Shown piece after piece: positions 47,716-57,985 of a stretch of DNA of 64,000 nt. Each line of letters opens with the position of its first letter. The stretch's first letter is position 1. This stretch comes from Brachynemurus nebulosus (lineage: Eukaryota; Arthropoda; Insecta; Neuroptera; Myrmeleontidae): the NCBI GenBank assembly GCA_035578155.1, contig JAPWDM010000005.1:25542877-25606876 (forward strand), read 5' to 3'. The translations under genes were made by a program, and so were the position numbers. The notes under the pieces are model-generated. The model made no database searches. It was not told the DNA's origin and saw only the letters and a program-made list of their open reading frames with translations.

Positions 47716-49226
47716 GCACAAAATAAGAATATTTTGTCGATAGATCGCGGCTTGGGAATTGTCGAGTTAAATAAACACATTCGACAATGTTACTTGCACA
47801 TTTATTACTTGATGCTCAGTTACGTGCTAATTTGGTTACCTGTATCGCTTTTGAAGGAACACATAAACTTCGTAGTTCGATATTTCGCAAACGAGGATTA
47901 AAAATGAAAAGTGATTAAAGGGACTTCAACTTCTTTCTAAAATATTTTTCTAAAGATATCCCATACGATAGTGTACGTGGAATTATTTCTAGAGTTTTTC
48001 ACAAAAAACGAAAATTCATGTATTTTCAAACACTTCCCTACAGCTTTAGACTTGAGTTTATGGAAGATATTCCCTAATACCGAAACATAGTTCGAAGCAA
48101 AATTTCAATTAACAGAAACCATTTTCTTTACTTCCAGCTTCTTTTTATATATTTTGGAAAATTTACTCGGCTATACCTTCGAAAGTTACCAATACACCCT
48201 AACCAAAATTACTTTGAGTGTTCTTAGCAAGTGCTAGTATTTAGATTTTTTCAAATTTCTTGAATCCACGACTGAAAAGTCAGAAGAGGGGTGGGGTGGG
48301 GGGGGGGGGGGGTAAAAAAGACCTTGCTTTGAAGCTCAACTTCATTTTACGAATACTTTCGAACGGTACTCCACACGATGGGATAGGTGGAAACAAATTT
48401 TCAACCCTACTTTTCACTACGAATAAAGTATCTCAAGAAATTAAGAAAAAAAACCTCTGTCTGTAGCTTGTACATGCACAATTTTATGTTTGTAGGGAAC
48501 GTGACAAACCGGCCTGACGAAATTATAACTATTCCAACACTTTTTCTTCGGAACCCTAAAAACCTGTTTTAAAAAATTAATTGAAAGAGAATCACAAACA
48601 TAATATACGATTTTGATGTAAAGAAATCAAAAGTAGCCTAGGCTCGTAAGATGCTCGTTTTCAAAACGTGTAATTAAGAAATTTTTTTGGATTATTAAAA
48701 ATTAATTTATTTCCGCTCATTTAATGGATGGATAAACGGTTTATTACGATCAATAATATTGATCATAACTCAAATTTTAGTGTACGGTTTTTGAAATTTT
48801 TGAGGCGAGTTCTCACATTTTGTGATAATGCTGATACGAACGAAACTAAAAAGGTCAATGATGTTCTAGTGTTAATTCTTGATGGCTGAACTTAGTGTAT
48901 TACGGTTATAAAAAGATACATATGTGGAATAGAAGTGAAATTAGCCGGAAAACAAGTGTACTAGTTGTTGATGGGACAATGTTTGCGATAAATTATCATA
49001 AATTACACTAAACTTCACTTCGTAGAGTTAAAACTAGAGTAAAATACCTACGTACTGTTCAACAATATTAAGTACGCATTTAAATAAAGAAACAATTGTA
49101 AAACAAGAAATACACACGTTTTAAAATATAAAATGTCATTCAAACAAATCAGTCAATTTAGTTATCAGTCATTAATATAATAATTACTATTTAAGGGACA
49201 GACAGTACTGCATAATTATATACATA
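47716..49226. other. Gene-less stretch with a G-tract
   Basis: No gene is seen. GGGGTGGGGTGGGG followed by a longer G run lies at 48,286-48,312. A repeat tail with TTCGGAACCCTAAAAACCTG near 48,550 resembles the tail of dispersed repeat copy A. Confidence 0.4.
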
Positions 49227-49406
49227 GGTGGCCTGTACATGATCAGTAATACTGTCAGTATTTCGAAATACTGACATTATTTCTGATTGAGTATTGACAA
49301 TACTGAAGTATCCATAATATATAGAATTTATATTATAAAAATAATGATTCATTATTTTTGTCAGTACCTAAATACTGACAGTATAACTGATCGTGTACAG
49401 GTCACC
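49227..49406. mobile_element. Foldback MITE (180 bp) with GGTGGCCTGTACATGATC ends
   Basis: The left end GGTGGCCTGTACATGATCAG and inverted right end GGTGACCTGTACACGATCAG correspond; the following AATACTGTCAGTATTT is also mirrored. The trinucleotide ATA flanks both sides. The termini resemble those at 6677 and 40,089 (GGCCT followed by an ACA-rich segment), suggesting related mini-elements. Confidence 0.7.
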
Positions 49407-49409
49407 ATA

Positions 49410-51183
49410 GATGCAATTGTGTATGATAACAGGAGTATATAACAGAACTGGTCCGAGTTGTTCCGATTCCATTTATTTTTTAAATATAAATTAAGGGGTG
49501 AGGGTCCTCCAGACAATAGGTTTTTTAATATTTTTTTTTAAAAAACTGGATACATTTATTGTATCAAATGAAATTACATAGTATGGTACATGTTACGGTG
49601 TATTCACTCATAAATTTTTATGCAAAAAAAGAAAAAATGGCGGCGCTACAGATGTTACAAGTTGACTCTTTTAATTTGCACCGTGGAATGCCCAGCCTTT
49701 TGTAATCAACTGAATTCAATCGGACAAAAAATTTTTATTAAAATCAGTCATTACGCTTTGCATATACCTATTTCTGATGAGAAAATGTTTTTTTCATAAT
49801 TTAAAATAAAAAAGAAAAAAATTTGACTTTTTTTTATAGATAAATTGTTATAAATAATATTTATTGTAATAATTTATGCAAAATCTTAGGTATATGCAAA
49901 GGCCAATATCTTAAAGAATATCTGTACAAAATTTCAAGTTAATACCTTAATAATTTTTTAAGTTATGTCCACGGCGCGGAAAAAAACCTGTTTTGAGAAA
50001 AACGCTATTAAAAAGTTTTCGTTCTTGAAAAGTAGAGTTAAAAGCAGTTTATCGTTATCTAAGATAATCTTTCTGTTGGGATTAAAACATGAGAAATATA
50101 TTCCTTAAGGTACAAATGAACGTTTAAAGCAAAACAAAAAATGAAAAATTTGAAACCTTCCCTCCTTAAGGTTTTATTCTAATAGTTAACAAACCGATAG
50201 AAACTGAAATTTTCAAAATTGATCAAAGATCAACCTGTAACCTATTTCCAGTCTTTTCAGACGCAAATTTATGTCGTTTATCAAATACAAAACTCATGTT
50301 ATAATAAATATTTTGAAAAGATAGAAAAAATGGTATTATTCCATAGAACAATACATCTGAGGCCGACCCAGCTCTCTTACTAGGGGGGGTACATTTTTAA
50401 AGGCTTCATAATAGCACGGCAAATTTTAATTAAATATACGTAACCAAACTAGCACTAAAAAAACGGCTTCAAAAACCTATAATTCGCTTCCAATTTCATC
50501 ATTGAATTGATACGTCAGCAAATTAAAATGTTTTTTTTTCTCAAGTACTCTGAATTGAAGTTACTCGTTGAATTCTAGCGTAATCTAAATGTGAATTTTC
50601 ATGTTTGCTTTGAATGGTCTTACGTGCCTGATTTTCTTTGAAATGAAAAGTATGGCTTCGAAAACTATTCGTTCTAGGAGGGAGGTCATGACTCCTCTTT
50701 CCAAAAGGCTGCATTAAAAGTAAGTTTCTTTAAAAATTACCTACAATACTTATTAACTTTTATCATTAAAACAGGGTGTTCTTATGTGAGATTGGTAAGG
50801 GTTTTTTAAATAAATCAAAAAGGAAGAAATTTTATTACACACAAAAAAAAATTAATTTCATTAAAACTGCTAATGGTTATTTGTCTGTTGTGTGCATATC
50901 ACGACATGGAGGGATGTCAATAAACCCTTAATTAAGGGTGTGGTATTGTTGATTTGCAGCAGTGAACACGTAAATACATAAGGTATATTTCCTTATAAAA
51001 TTATATAAATATGATATTATGCAGACCATAAAATCATATCAAATTGATGGTTACTTGCCGTAATATACAGTGCGGTTCAGCAAAACATTTCGACTCCAGT
51101 TTAATGCAACGAACAGAGGACAACTAAGCAAGTATACATAATATATGTGTTGTTACACTTACTGCGGTAATAAAATATATATA
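49410..51183. other. Gene-less AT-rich stretch
   Basis: No gene seen. Contains unpaired element-like fragments (GACCCAGCTC...TAGGGGGGG at 50,365-50,385 and AAACAGGGTGTTC at 50,770) and a dispersed-repeat fragment near 50,480-50,690 related to 13.04-13.17 kb. Confidence 0.4.
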
Positions 51184-51636
51184 CCATGTGAGTTTTTTGA
51201 GAGTTGCCATTTCTATTACAACCAAATTTTGTATGATAGAAATGGTACTGGCAAAGGTTCTTTTCTTGGATGTAATGGCAATGTAACCAAGCAAAACACT
51301 ATCGGTTGAAGTAGCCTCAAGTACATATGCATATTTTACCACGTAAGTGATAAATTAAAGAAAAATTAAAAAATTAAACTTAGGTAAAAACATTTTTTTG
51401 CTCATTTATGTTGTTAACTAATGCATTAGATCAGTTTTATCGAAAAATTAATGTATAGTCCCATTTAAAAATCTATAAGTTTGTATTATAGCTCGAAAAC
51501 CATAAGAGCTATAAAACTCCTGACTATAGCAATCGGTTGCCTCCGTCGATATCTACAACTCTTATTTGAACAATTTTTCGATTAAATCAACGGTTTGGCT
51601 GTAATAAAAATGGCAACTCTCAAAAAACTCACACAG
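51184..51636. mobile_element. MITE (TA target duplication), copy 2
   Basis: A 453-bp copy of the element in the dynein intron (1849-2302), in opposite orientation, ending CCATGTGAGTTTTTTGAGAG and inverted CTGTGTGAGTTTTTTGAGAG. TA flanks both ends (51,182-83 and 51,637-38). Interior motifs such as GCCTCAAGTACATATGCATA and CGAAAACCATAAGAGCTATA are shared with copy 1. Confidence 0.85.
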
Positions 51637-51930
51637 TATGTATAATCTTATTTACATGAGAAAATGACTGATTTACATATATTTATGTACCAAACAAGCT
51701 CGTGATATAGCTATCTCTCACAAGATCTACTATCTAATATATTGAAGAAGGATAGTAGAAATTATGATAACTTTTATGTGACAAAATTTTATTTTTGAAA
51801 TGAGTCATTTTCAGTTTATATAAATAAGAGTAACCTAACATTATTCAAGGCACTTCTTTCTCATAAATTCTTTGTTCGTTGCTTGCAAAGAACCTGATCC
51901 GAAATGTTTTGATGAACTACCTGGTAAACA

Positions 51931-52192
51931 GCATATCGCGCGTTTTCTGTCTCAACCTCGTATCTGAAAAATCCCAATTTTTGGACACACAAACAAAACG
52001 TATTTAAATCTGTATCTTCATCACTATGAACTTAATATTTATGCTAATTACACCCATTGATGTTGGCTACCTATGTACATAAATATATATAGATAAGTAT
52101 ATGTATAAATACAGTATTTAATATGATTTTTGTGTGTCCTAAAACATGTAGTTTTTGATATACGAGGTTGAGACAGAAAACGCGCGATATGC
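51931..52192. mobile_element. TIR element (262 bp), 33-bp perfect terminal repeats
   Basis: The left end starts GCATATCGCGCGTTTTCTGT and the first 33 bases are exactly inverted at the right end (52,160-52,192). The interior is plain AT-rich DNA with no open frame. The target duplication is unclear. The perfect match of the ends suggests recent activity. Confidence 0.75.
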
Positions 52193-53283
52193 GTGTATAT
52201 TTTTAAAGTACCTTTAATATTTATATTTAACTAAAAGGAGTGGTCGTAGCATTTTTTTAGTCTATTATCAAAATATGGTCGTCATTTTATGAAAAGCATT
52301 TAGTAAAATTAGTAGGGTTCAATGTACGGATATACAGACTTATCTGAAAAACTACCCCAAAGAATTTTCTCGGTTGAAAAATGTAATTTTTAATTTAAAA
52401 TTCAATTTTACAATAATTTTTTGTTGTGAATTTTATCAAAAATAAACAAAAACTGTAAGATTGTAGGCCGTAAGATGCAAATTTTATCGTCTGAAAGTAA
52501 TTTTGATCAGCGTCACCAAATTAAAATTTTAATTTTTTGAAATAAAAGAGTCTTAAAATCATTTTGAGTCTGTGTTTTAGTAAATTTTTAGTAATTTGGT
52601 GTGACAATCCGATTTTTATCATTAAAATTGCAAAACTTGAGTGAAAAATACGCGTTATATTTCAAAACTCGATTTTCCAGAACTTTTGTTCCTCGATTAC
52701 CTGTAATTAACCCCAAATTTAATTTTGCTATGTCTTTATAATTTTTATCGCGTAAGATCATTCTGGAAGTGTACTTGGTGACGTAAACAAGTTAAAGTTT
52801 CATTCTTAAAATTTAAAGCCAAGTTATATATTTCTTTTTACGAAAATTTTTAATTCTCTATTGAAAGTACATACATATGTTCATATGTACTTGTTATACA
52901 ATTTTAATTGGGGTTCGTATTCATACATAAAAAATAAGTTTGGATCAAAACAGCTGATTCAGTATTTTCACACGAAAACAAAATAAAAAAGAGAAAAAAC
53001 TCTTGATATTTACCTGAATTTTGTAGGGGCATAAGCATAAAGAACACCTGTTGTAATTATTCTAAAAAACAACCAGTAAATAAAATTTTTTTGTAACTTT
53101 TTTCGAACAGATCCGTATTGAAAAAATTTCTACACGTGTTTCAAAACCAACTCGAATATTTCTAGATCCCTCACACGTGCTGGAAGACGGCTTAATTTTT
53201 CAATCTACTAATGCTCCTGGTGCGTATATAATCTCCCTACAATATCTAATGTCACGTATATGTGTGATAAACGTATATATTAT
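52193..53283. other. Gene-less AT-rich stretch
   Basis: No gene, delimited element or notable repeat is seen; AT-rich sequence with short homopolymer runs. Confidence 0.4.
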
Positions 53284-53615
53284 TTATTCATATAAAAATT
53301 GCATGTATGTTTTGTTTTTATAACGCAAATAAGGGTGGGGTACCAGGAATTTTAATGTTTGTAAAGGAGTGGTCCCTTTTTGTGTGCATTTTATAAAAAT
53401 TGTTTTATGGCAATTACTGAAAGCACTGGCTGGACGTCCAGTGAGATGCATGTCCGCAATGTATTCATTGCACCACGCCACGCATTTAGTACCAGTATTT
53501 GTACAAAGTATGAGTATGGAATTTCTATATTGTTTCATAGAGCCTCGGTTCCACCAGTACGGACGACCGCAATGGTTGCAAAATTTAATTGTAGTACTTA
53601 AAGCAAACTTCTTTT
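53284..53615 (-). other. Coding-like pocket with a C2H2-finger-like start (possible exon or pseudogene)
   Basis: The minus frame opens with TTIKFCNHCGRPYWWNRGSM and runs without a stop to 53,284. The CxxCGRxYxWxxxS pattern resembles the first zinc finger of insect BTB/zinc-finger exons of the lola type. The expected histidines and the second finger are not cleanly present (CTNTGTKCVAWCNEY follows), so it may be a decayed or divergent exon. Two plus-strand frames overlap because the patch is less AT-rich, which weakens the case. A possible acceptor AG (CTTTAAG) precedes the frame. Confidence 0.2.
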
Positions 53616-53649
53616 ATTAGTGATGACCTCCAATGTCTTTTTTATATTA

Positions 53650-55579
53650 ACTAAAAAATGACTATAATTTGAACTTTAATATTTGCTAATTGTCTTGATT
53701 AAAGCTTTAATTAATAAATTGTCTTCAACAAAAGGAAAAAAAATGAAATAATTCCATCGAGATTAATTTACGCTTTGACTTTCAGGTCAATATTTAGATA
53801 ATTCTTATTCACGTCGAATCAGCACGATAGTTTTACACGATAATTCTCATTCACGAGACTTTTGATACGCATGGTACTTTTCAAATAAGTAACAATTTTA
53901 CACGTTTCTTGCTAAAAATTATTGTGGTTACAACGCACAAATATTCTCTTATAGTACAAACGCGTATACCTAAATGTCTCAATTATTTTATTAAAAAATT
54001 TTTCCATAAATCACAAAAATACACTCAGTGTTCTAAACTTCCCAACTTATTTATGTGGAATTTCAATCACATGCAAAATTTTAGATGAAATAAAATTATA
54101 GATCAACCACGGATTCGATTCATCGGAGTGGAACTAGCCATTTTTTTCTATGACCGCAAGAATACCATAAATTTTTTCGTGTCTTTTACTGTACAATACT
54201 AATATCAAACAACGATTTTGGATTAAAATTTTACTCTATTTGAAGGCCATAAAGGGAGTAAAAATAACATAAGAGCACCTAATTGTTGTTTTATATGATT
54301 TAATAATTTCAAGGCCGTTCTAAAGTATTAATTCGTATAATAATGTCTTTATGGGGTCATCAATTTCATATACAACTTTACAACTTTGGTTAGTCATACA
54401 GGGTGTAATGACTGGTTGCGTCTTCATGCAACAAGAACTCTATGAATTTTTATTTCATAATTATTAATAAGTTTTAAAAATATACTTGAAATGTTGTTAG
54501 GTTCAACGCACACGTTCGACTCAAAAATTATGATTATCAAAATTTTTCAACCACTTAAAACGTGAATAGTGATTTACATATCAGATAACTTGATGCATAG
54601 CCATCGTTTATTACCATTCTGTTTTCTGGATACTAAAATGGTTACAAAAAATAAAGGGTCAAAAAAGTTTACTTACCTTCCTAGGCACGCAAGTACTTGT
54701 TTCTCTATGGAAATAATTACTTACAGCTCCCTACTATTTATTTTTATTAAAATTTAATTATCTTTTTAGTTTTTCTTTTCCCCAATTTATTCATTTTGTT
54801 TTTGGTTGACAATTTAACTCATGCGTAATTAAGCCCCGTAAGAATTCCCATAAAAAAGAAATCCCATAAAAAATTCGTGTAATAATAAGTGAAAATATTA
54901 CATAATCATTAAGTTTATTTTTTCTGGCCAAGGAAGCTTAAGAATCCGAGGTCGCAAAAACAGCATTTACTAGCCTCGATAAATAATACACTATTTCTCA
55001 CAATCAGTCATATTAACACTGAGTACTTTACTTACTATAGGTAATGTGGTCATTCGGAGATAATCTAATATTGTTTTTAATTAAAAATGAACAAGTACAT
55101 ATTCTCTAAATTCTCGGAATTATTTTTAATTTTGATTAATTAAATTTATCTCATCATACTGTTTGTTATCCTCTTCATCCATAATTTAAGCTATAAAAAT
55201 ACTAACAATCTCTGATGTAAATTGTAATTTTAGTAAGTAAAAATATAAGTATTCATGTTTTATGTGTTAAATATACATAACAATAACAACATAGACGATA
55301 AATTATAAAATAATAATTAAGTTTATAATTAAAGTTATAAATATAAAAAATTGATAACAGACAATATTATTTTATTACGAAATTATTTTTAATATAAATA
55401 ACAATATTCGGTTGCATCTGTTTAAATAAACAAAATGCATTTTGCAGCATCACTGCATACAGAGTAGTTATTATTAGACAGTACAAGAAAAATGTAGCGA
55501 ATAAAGTGTGTTAAATGATTCTACAACCTACGTAAATACCAATAAATAAGCGCTGTTTAAGATGATTGACGCATTAGAA
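53650..55579. other. Gene-less AT-rich stretch
   Basis: No gene or delimited element is seen. An unpaired CATACAGGGTGTAATGACTGG motif occurs at 54,395. The rest is AT-rich. Confidence 0.4.
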
Positions 55580-56273
55580 CAGGGGTGGCCAACCCAAATG
55601 ATCTTGCGGGCCACTTTGGAAGAGCATCATAACTCCGCGGGCCGCATAATTATGTGTTCCCATATATTATGTATTTTTTTTAATACATTGGTTTTCACTA
55701 ACTTAGTCATTATAAAATAAATATATTTTTTATTACTCATGCGGGAGAAGTACTAACTTGGCGCACACATTTCTACACGCAAAATAGATGTTCTCTTCCC
55801 ACATACTTTTTTGCGTGCGGAAAGTAAACTTTCCGCACGCAAATTAACAATAAAACACGCAAAATTTAATCAAAACACGCAAAGCCGCCTCTTGATTTTT
55901 CATTTAATAAATATTTCATAATTATTTCTAATGAAACCACCAACAAAGTAAATTTAGACAATATTTAATTCAGAAAAAAAAAACGAACACTCAAAAATAT
56001 TATTTTAAAAAGTAATAAAAATGTCAAAAATAATAATAATAATAGAAAAAAGTATGTGAAATTCGTAATAAAAAATAGTATGTGCAACTCCTGGGGGATT
56101 GTCGATTGCCCACTTAAGCAAATGAGCGTACAAATGTAGTGAGTGCGCTCAACTTCGCTTTGGTGGGCAATCGACAATTTCCCGCACTTATTGCACAATA
56201 TACTATTGTATAAGTGTGATAAATCTCGCGCGCCAAAAAAAGTTCAAGGCGGGCCGCGGGTTGGCCACTCCTG
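55580..56273. mobile_element. hAT element (694 bp), CAGGGGTGGCCAACCC ends
   Basis: The termini are CAGGGGTGGCCAACCC and, inverted, CAGGAGTGGCCAACCC. The 8-bp flanks CATTAGAA (55,572-55,579) and CATTAGGG (56,274-56,281) agree at six positions. Subterminal GCGGGCC motifs occur at both ends. The interior has a perfect hairpin GCGTGCGGAAAG/CTTTCCGCACGC (55,813-55,840), repeated CACGCAAA, and an inverted pair GATTGTCGATTGCCCAC (56,098 and inverted ending about 56,178). It belongs to the same broad hAT group as 14,156-15,836 but shows no transposase. Confidence 0.85.
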
Positions 56274-56281
56274 CATTAGGG

Positions 56282-56826
56282 TATTCTAAAGAGAATAATT
56301 AATAAATGATTTTTGGATATGTTACTTTTTAGTATTTAAATGTTATTTAGATTTAGTATTTTCCAAAACTCAAACCAATTCTGACGTATAGTTTGTGAGA
56401 TAAAATTTTTTAAAAATTACTTTTTAATGCGGAGATAGTAGGGGAACCCCCGAACATATCAAAAACCACTGAGCACTGAATCGAACATATTAACATATGT
56501 TTCCTAGAGATACCACAGGCATTAAATTTTGAAGCATGACTGCATTTTAGTAAGCCCAACTTGTAACCACGGAGACTTGTTTACAACTAGTAGATAAACC
56601 ATTAAATTAATTGTTTGACCGCCATTAAAGTAATGCCATCAGTCAATTTTTTTTGCTTCAATTTCTTAATGTAATTGTAATACACAGCATTCTTTCTAGT
56701 CGATTCTCTCCTCAATGTCAAAAACCAATAGTTAAAACATTTAAAGAATAAAATCAATAAATTCTGACATACATACAGTATTTTATTAATTTAACTTTAA
56801 AAATTGAGAAATTTATCGAAATTATG
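56282..56826. other. Gene-less AT-rich stretch
   Basis: Nothing recognisable between the hAT element and the inverted Penelope-like unit. Confidence 0.4.
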
Positions 56827-56912
56827 TTAGCCATATTAATAATGAAAAAATTTTTTAGCGACAGCCTGCATATAAATTATTACGAACGAACTAAAAGAAA
56901 AGAAAATTGTTC

Positions 56913-56946
56913 TACATGTTTCAGTCATTTAAATGACCATCTTCAG
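56913..56946 (-). ncRNA. Hammerhead-ribozyme-like motif, left arm
   Basis: Minus-strand mirror of the motif at 57,834-57,867, with the same CTGAAGA core box, palindromic stem II (GTCATTTAAATGAC) and GAAACATGTA. Because the arms are inverted, each strand of the unit would transcribe one motif. Confidence 0.45.
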
Positions 56947-57833
56947 GAAAAATCAATAATTCAGTTGTGAAACAACTGAGAAAAATAATATCAAAAGGAC
57001 ATAACCTCCAAATATCAAATGGATGTCAAAAATGACAGACGAAATTAAAAGAAATTAAAAATCAAAGAATCAAAAAATTAACGGACCCCATACGAAATAG
57101 GGAAAGTCAAAATCATGATAAAATATTAGAAGACGAGATGCGACCAAATACTTACCGTATCAGGAAACATCAAGAATGTAAAATTCCAACGAAGTCGTAG
57201 AAAAAACCGGTATGTCACAAAGAAATTATGTAACATCACAAAAAATTACGAAAATCATTAAAAATTAGAAAATAATATAAAAAAGTAAAACCCAGTAATT
57301 ATTACACTTAAAACACTCAATATTAAGTTGAACATATTTTAGTAGAAAAATTAAATTGTTGAGGTTAGACAAGAAATTGAAAAATGATTATTAATTAATA
57401 TAATTTCTTGTCTAACCTCAACAATTTAATTTTTCTACTAAAATATGTTCAACTTAATATTGAGTGTTTTAAGTGTAATAATTACTGGGTTTTACTTTTT
57501 TATATTATTTTCTAATTTTTAATGATTTTCGTAATTTTTTGTGATGTTACATAATTTCTTTGTGACATACCGGTTTTTTCTACGACTTCGTTGGAATTTT
57601 ACATTCTTGATGTTTCTTGATACGGTAAGTATTTGGTCGCATCTCGTCTTCTAATATTTTATCATGATTTTGACTTTCCCTATTTCGTATGGGGTCCGTT
57701 AATTTTTTGATTCTTTGATTTTTAATTTCTTTTAATTTCGTCTGTCATTTTTGACATCCATTTGATATTTGGAGGTTATGTCCTTTTGATATTATTTTTC
57801 TCAGTTGTTTCACAACTGAATTATTGATTTTTC

Positions 57834-57867
57834 CTGAAGATGGTCATTTAAATGACTGAAACATGTA
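57834..57867 (+). ncRNA. Hammerhead-ribozyme-like motif, right arm
   Basis: CTGAAGA (57,834-57,840) fits the CUGANGA core. A stem II from GTCATTT/AAATGAC follows, then GAAA (57,858-57,861), a minimal stem III of two pairs (AC/GT with loop AT) and a GUA cleavage triplet ending at 57,867. The preceding GATTTTTC pairs with the following GAACAATT at seven of eight positions (one G-U), giving stem I, as in the type I minimal hammerheads of Penelope-like elements. Weakness: an extra U at the base of stem II (57,841) is unpaired and the closing pair is G-U, so activity is uncertain. Confidence 0.5.
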
Positions 57868-57985
57868 GAACAATTTTCTTTTCTTTTAGTTCGTTCTTAA
57901 TAATTTATATGCAGGCTGTCGCTAAAAAATTTTTTCATTATTCATTTTACCTGCAGTTGGATTCTAATAATTTAGCCATATTAAT

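Larger units (their letters stand above)
56841..57971. mobile_element. Inverted pair of Penelope-like terminal repeats (pLTR) with 14-bp target duplication
   Basis: Two 541-bp arms (56,838-57,378 and 57,402-57,942) are almost perfect inverted copies around a 23-nt loop. A one-sided segment of about 29 nt (57,943-57,971) follows the right arm. TTAGCCATATTAAT at 56,827-56,840 is repeated at 57,972-57,985, bracketing the whole unit. The left duplication overlaps the outer 3 bp of the arm. Each arm carries a hammerhead-like motif (separate entries). Known Penelope-like elements have pLTRs in direct or inverted order, a short extension on one side, variable target duplications and hammerhead motifs in the pLTR. 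No reverse transcriptase or GIY-YIG frame is present, so this is a non-coding derivative. Class assignment is inference. Confidence 0.65.
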
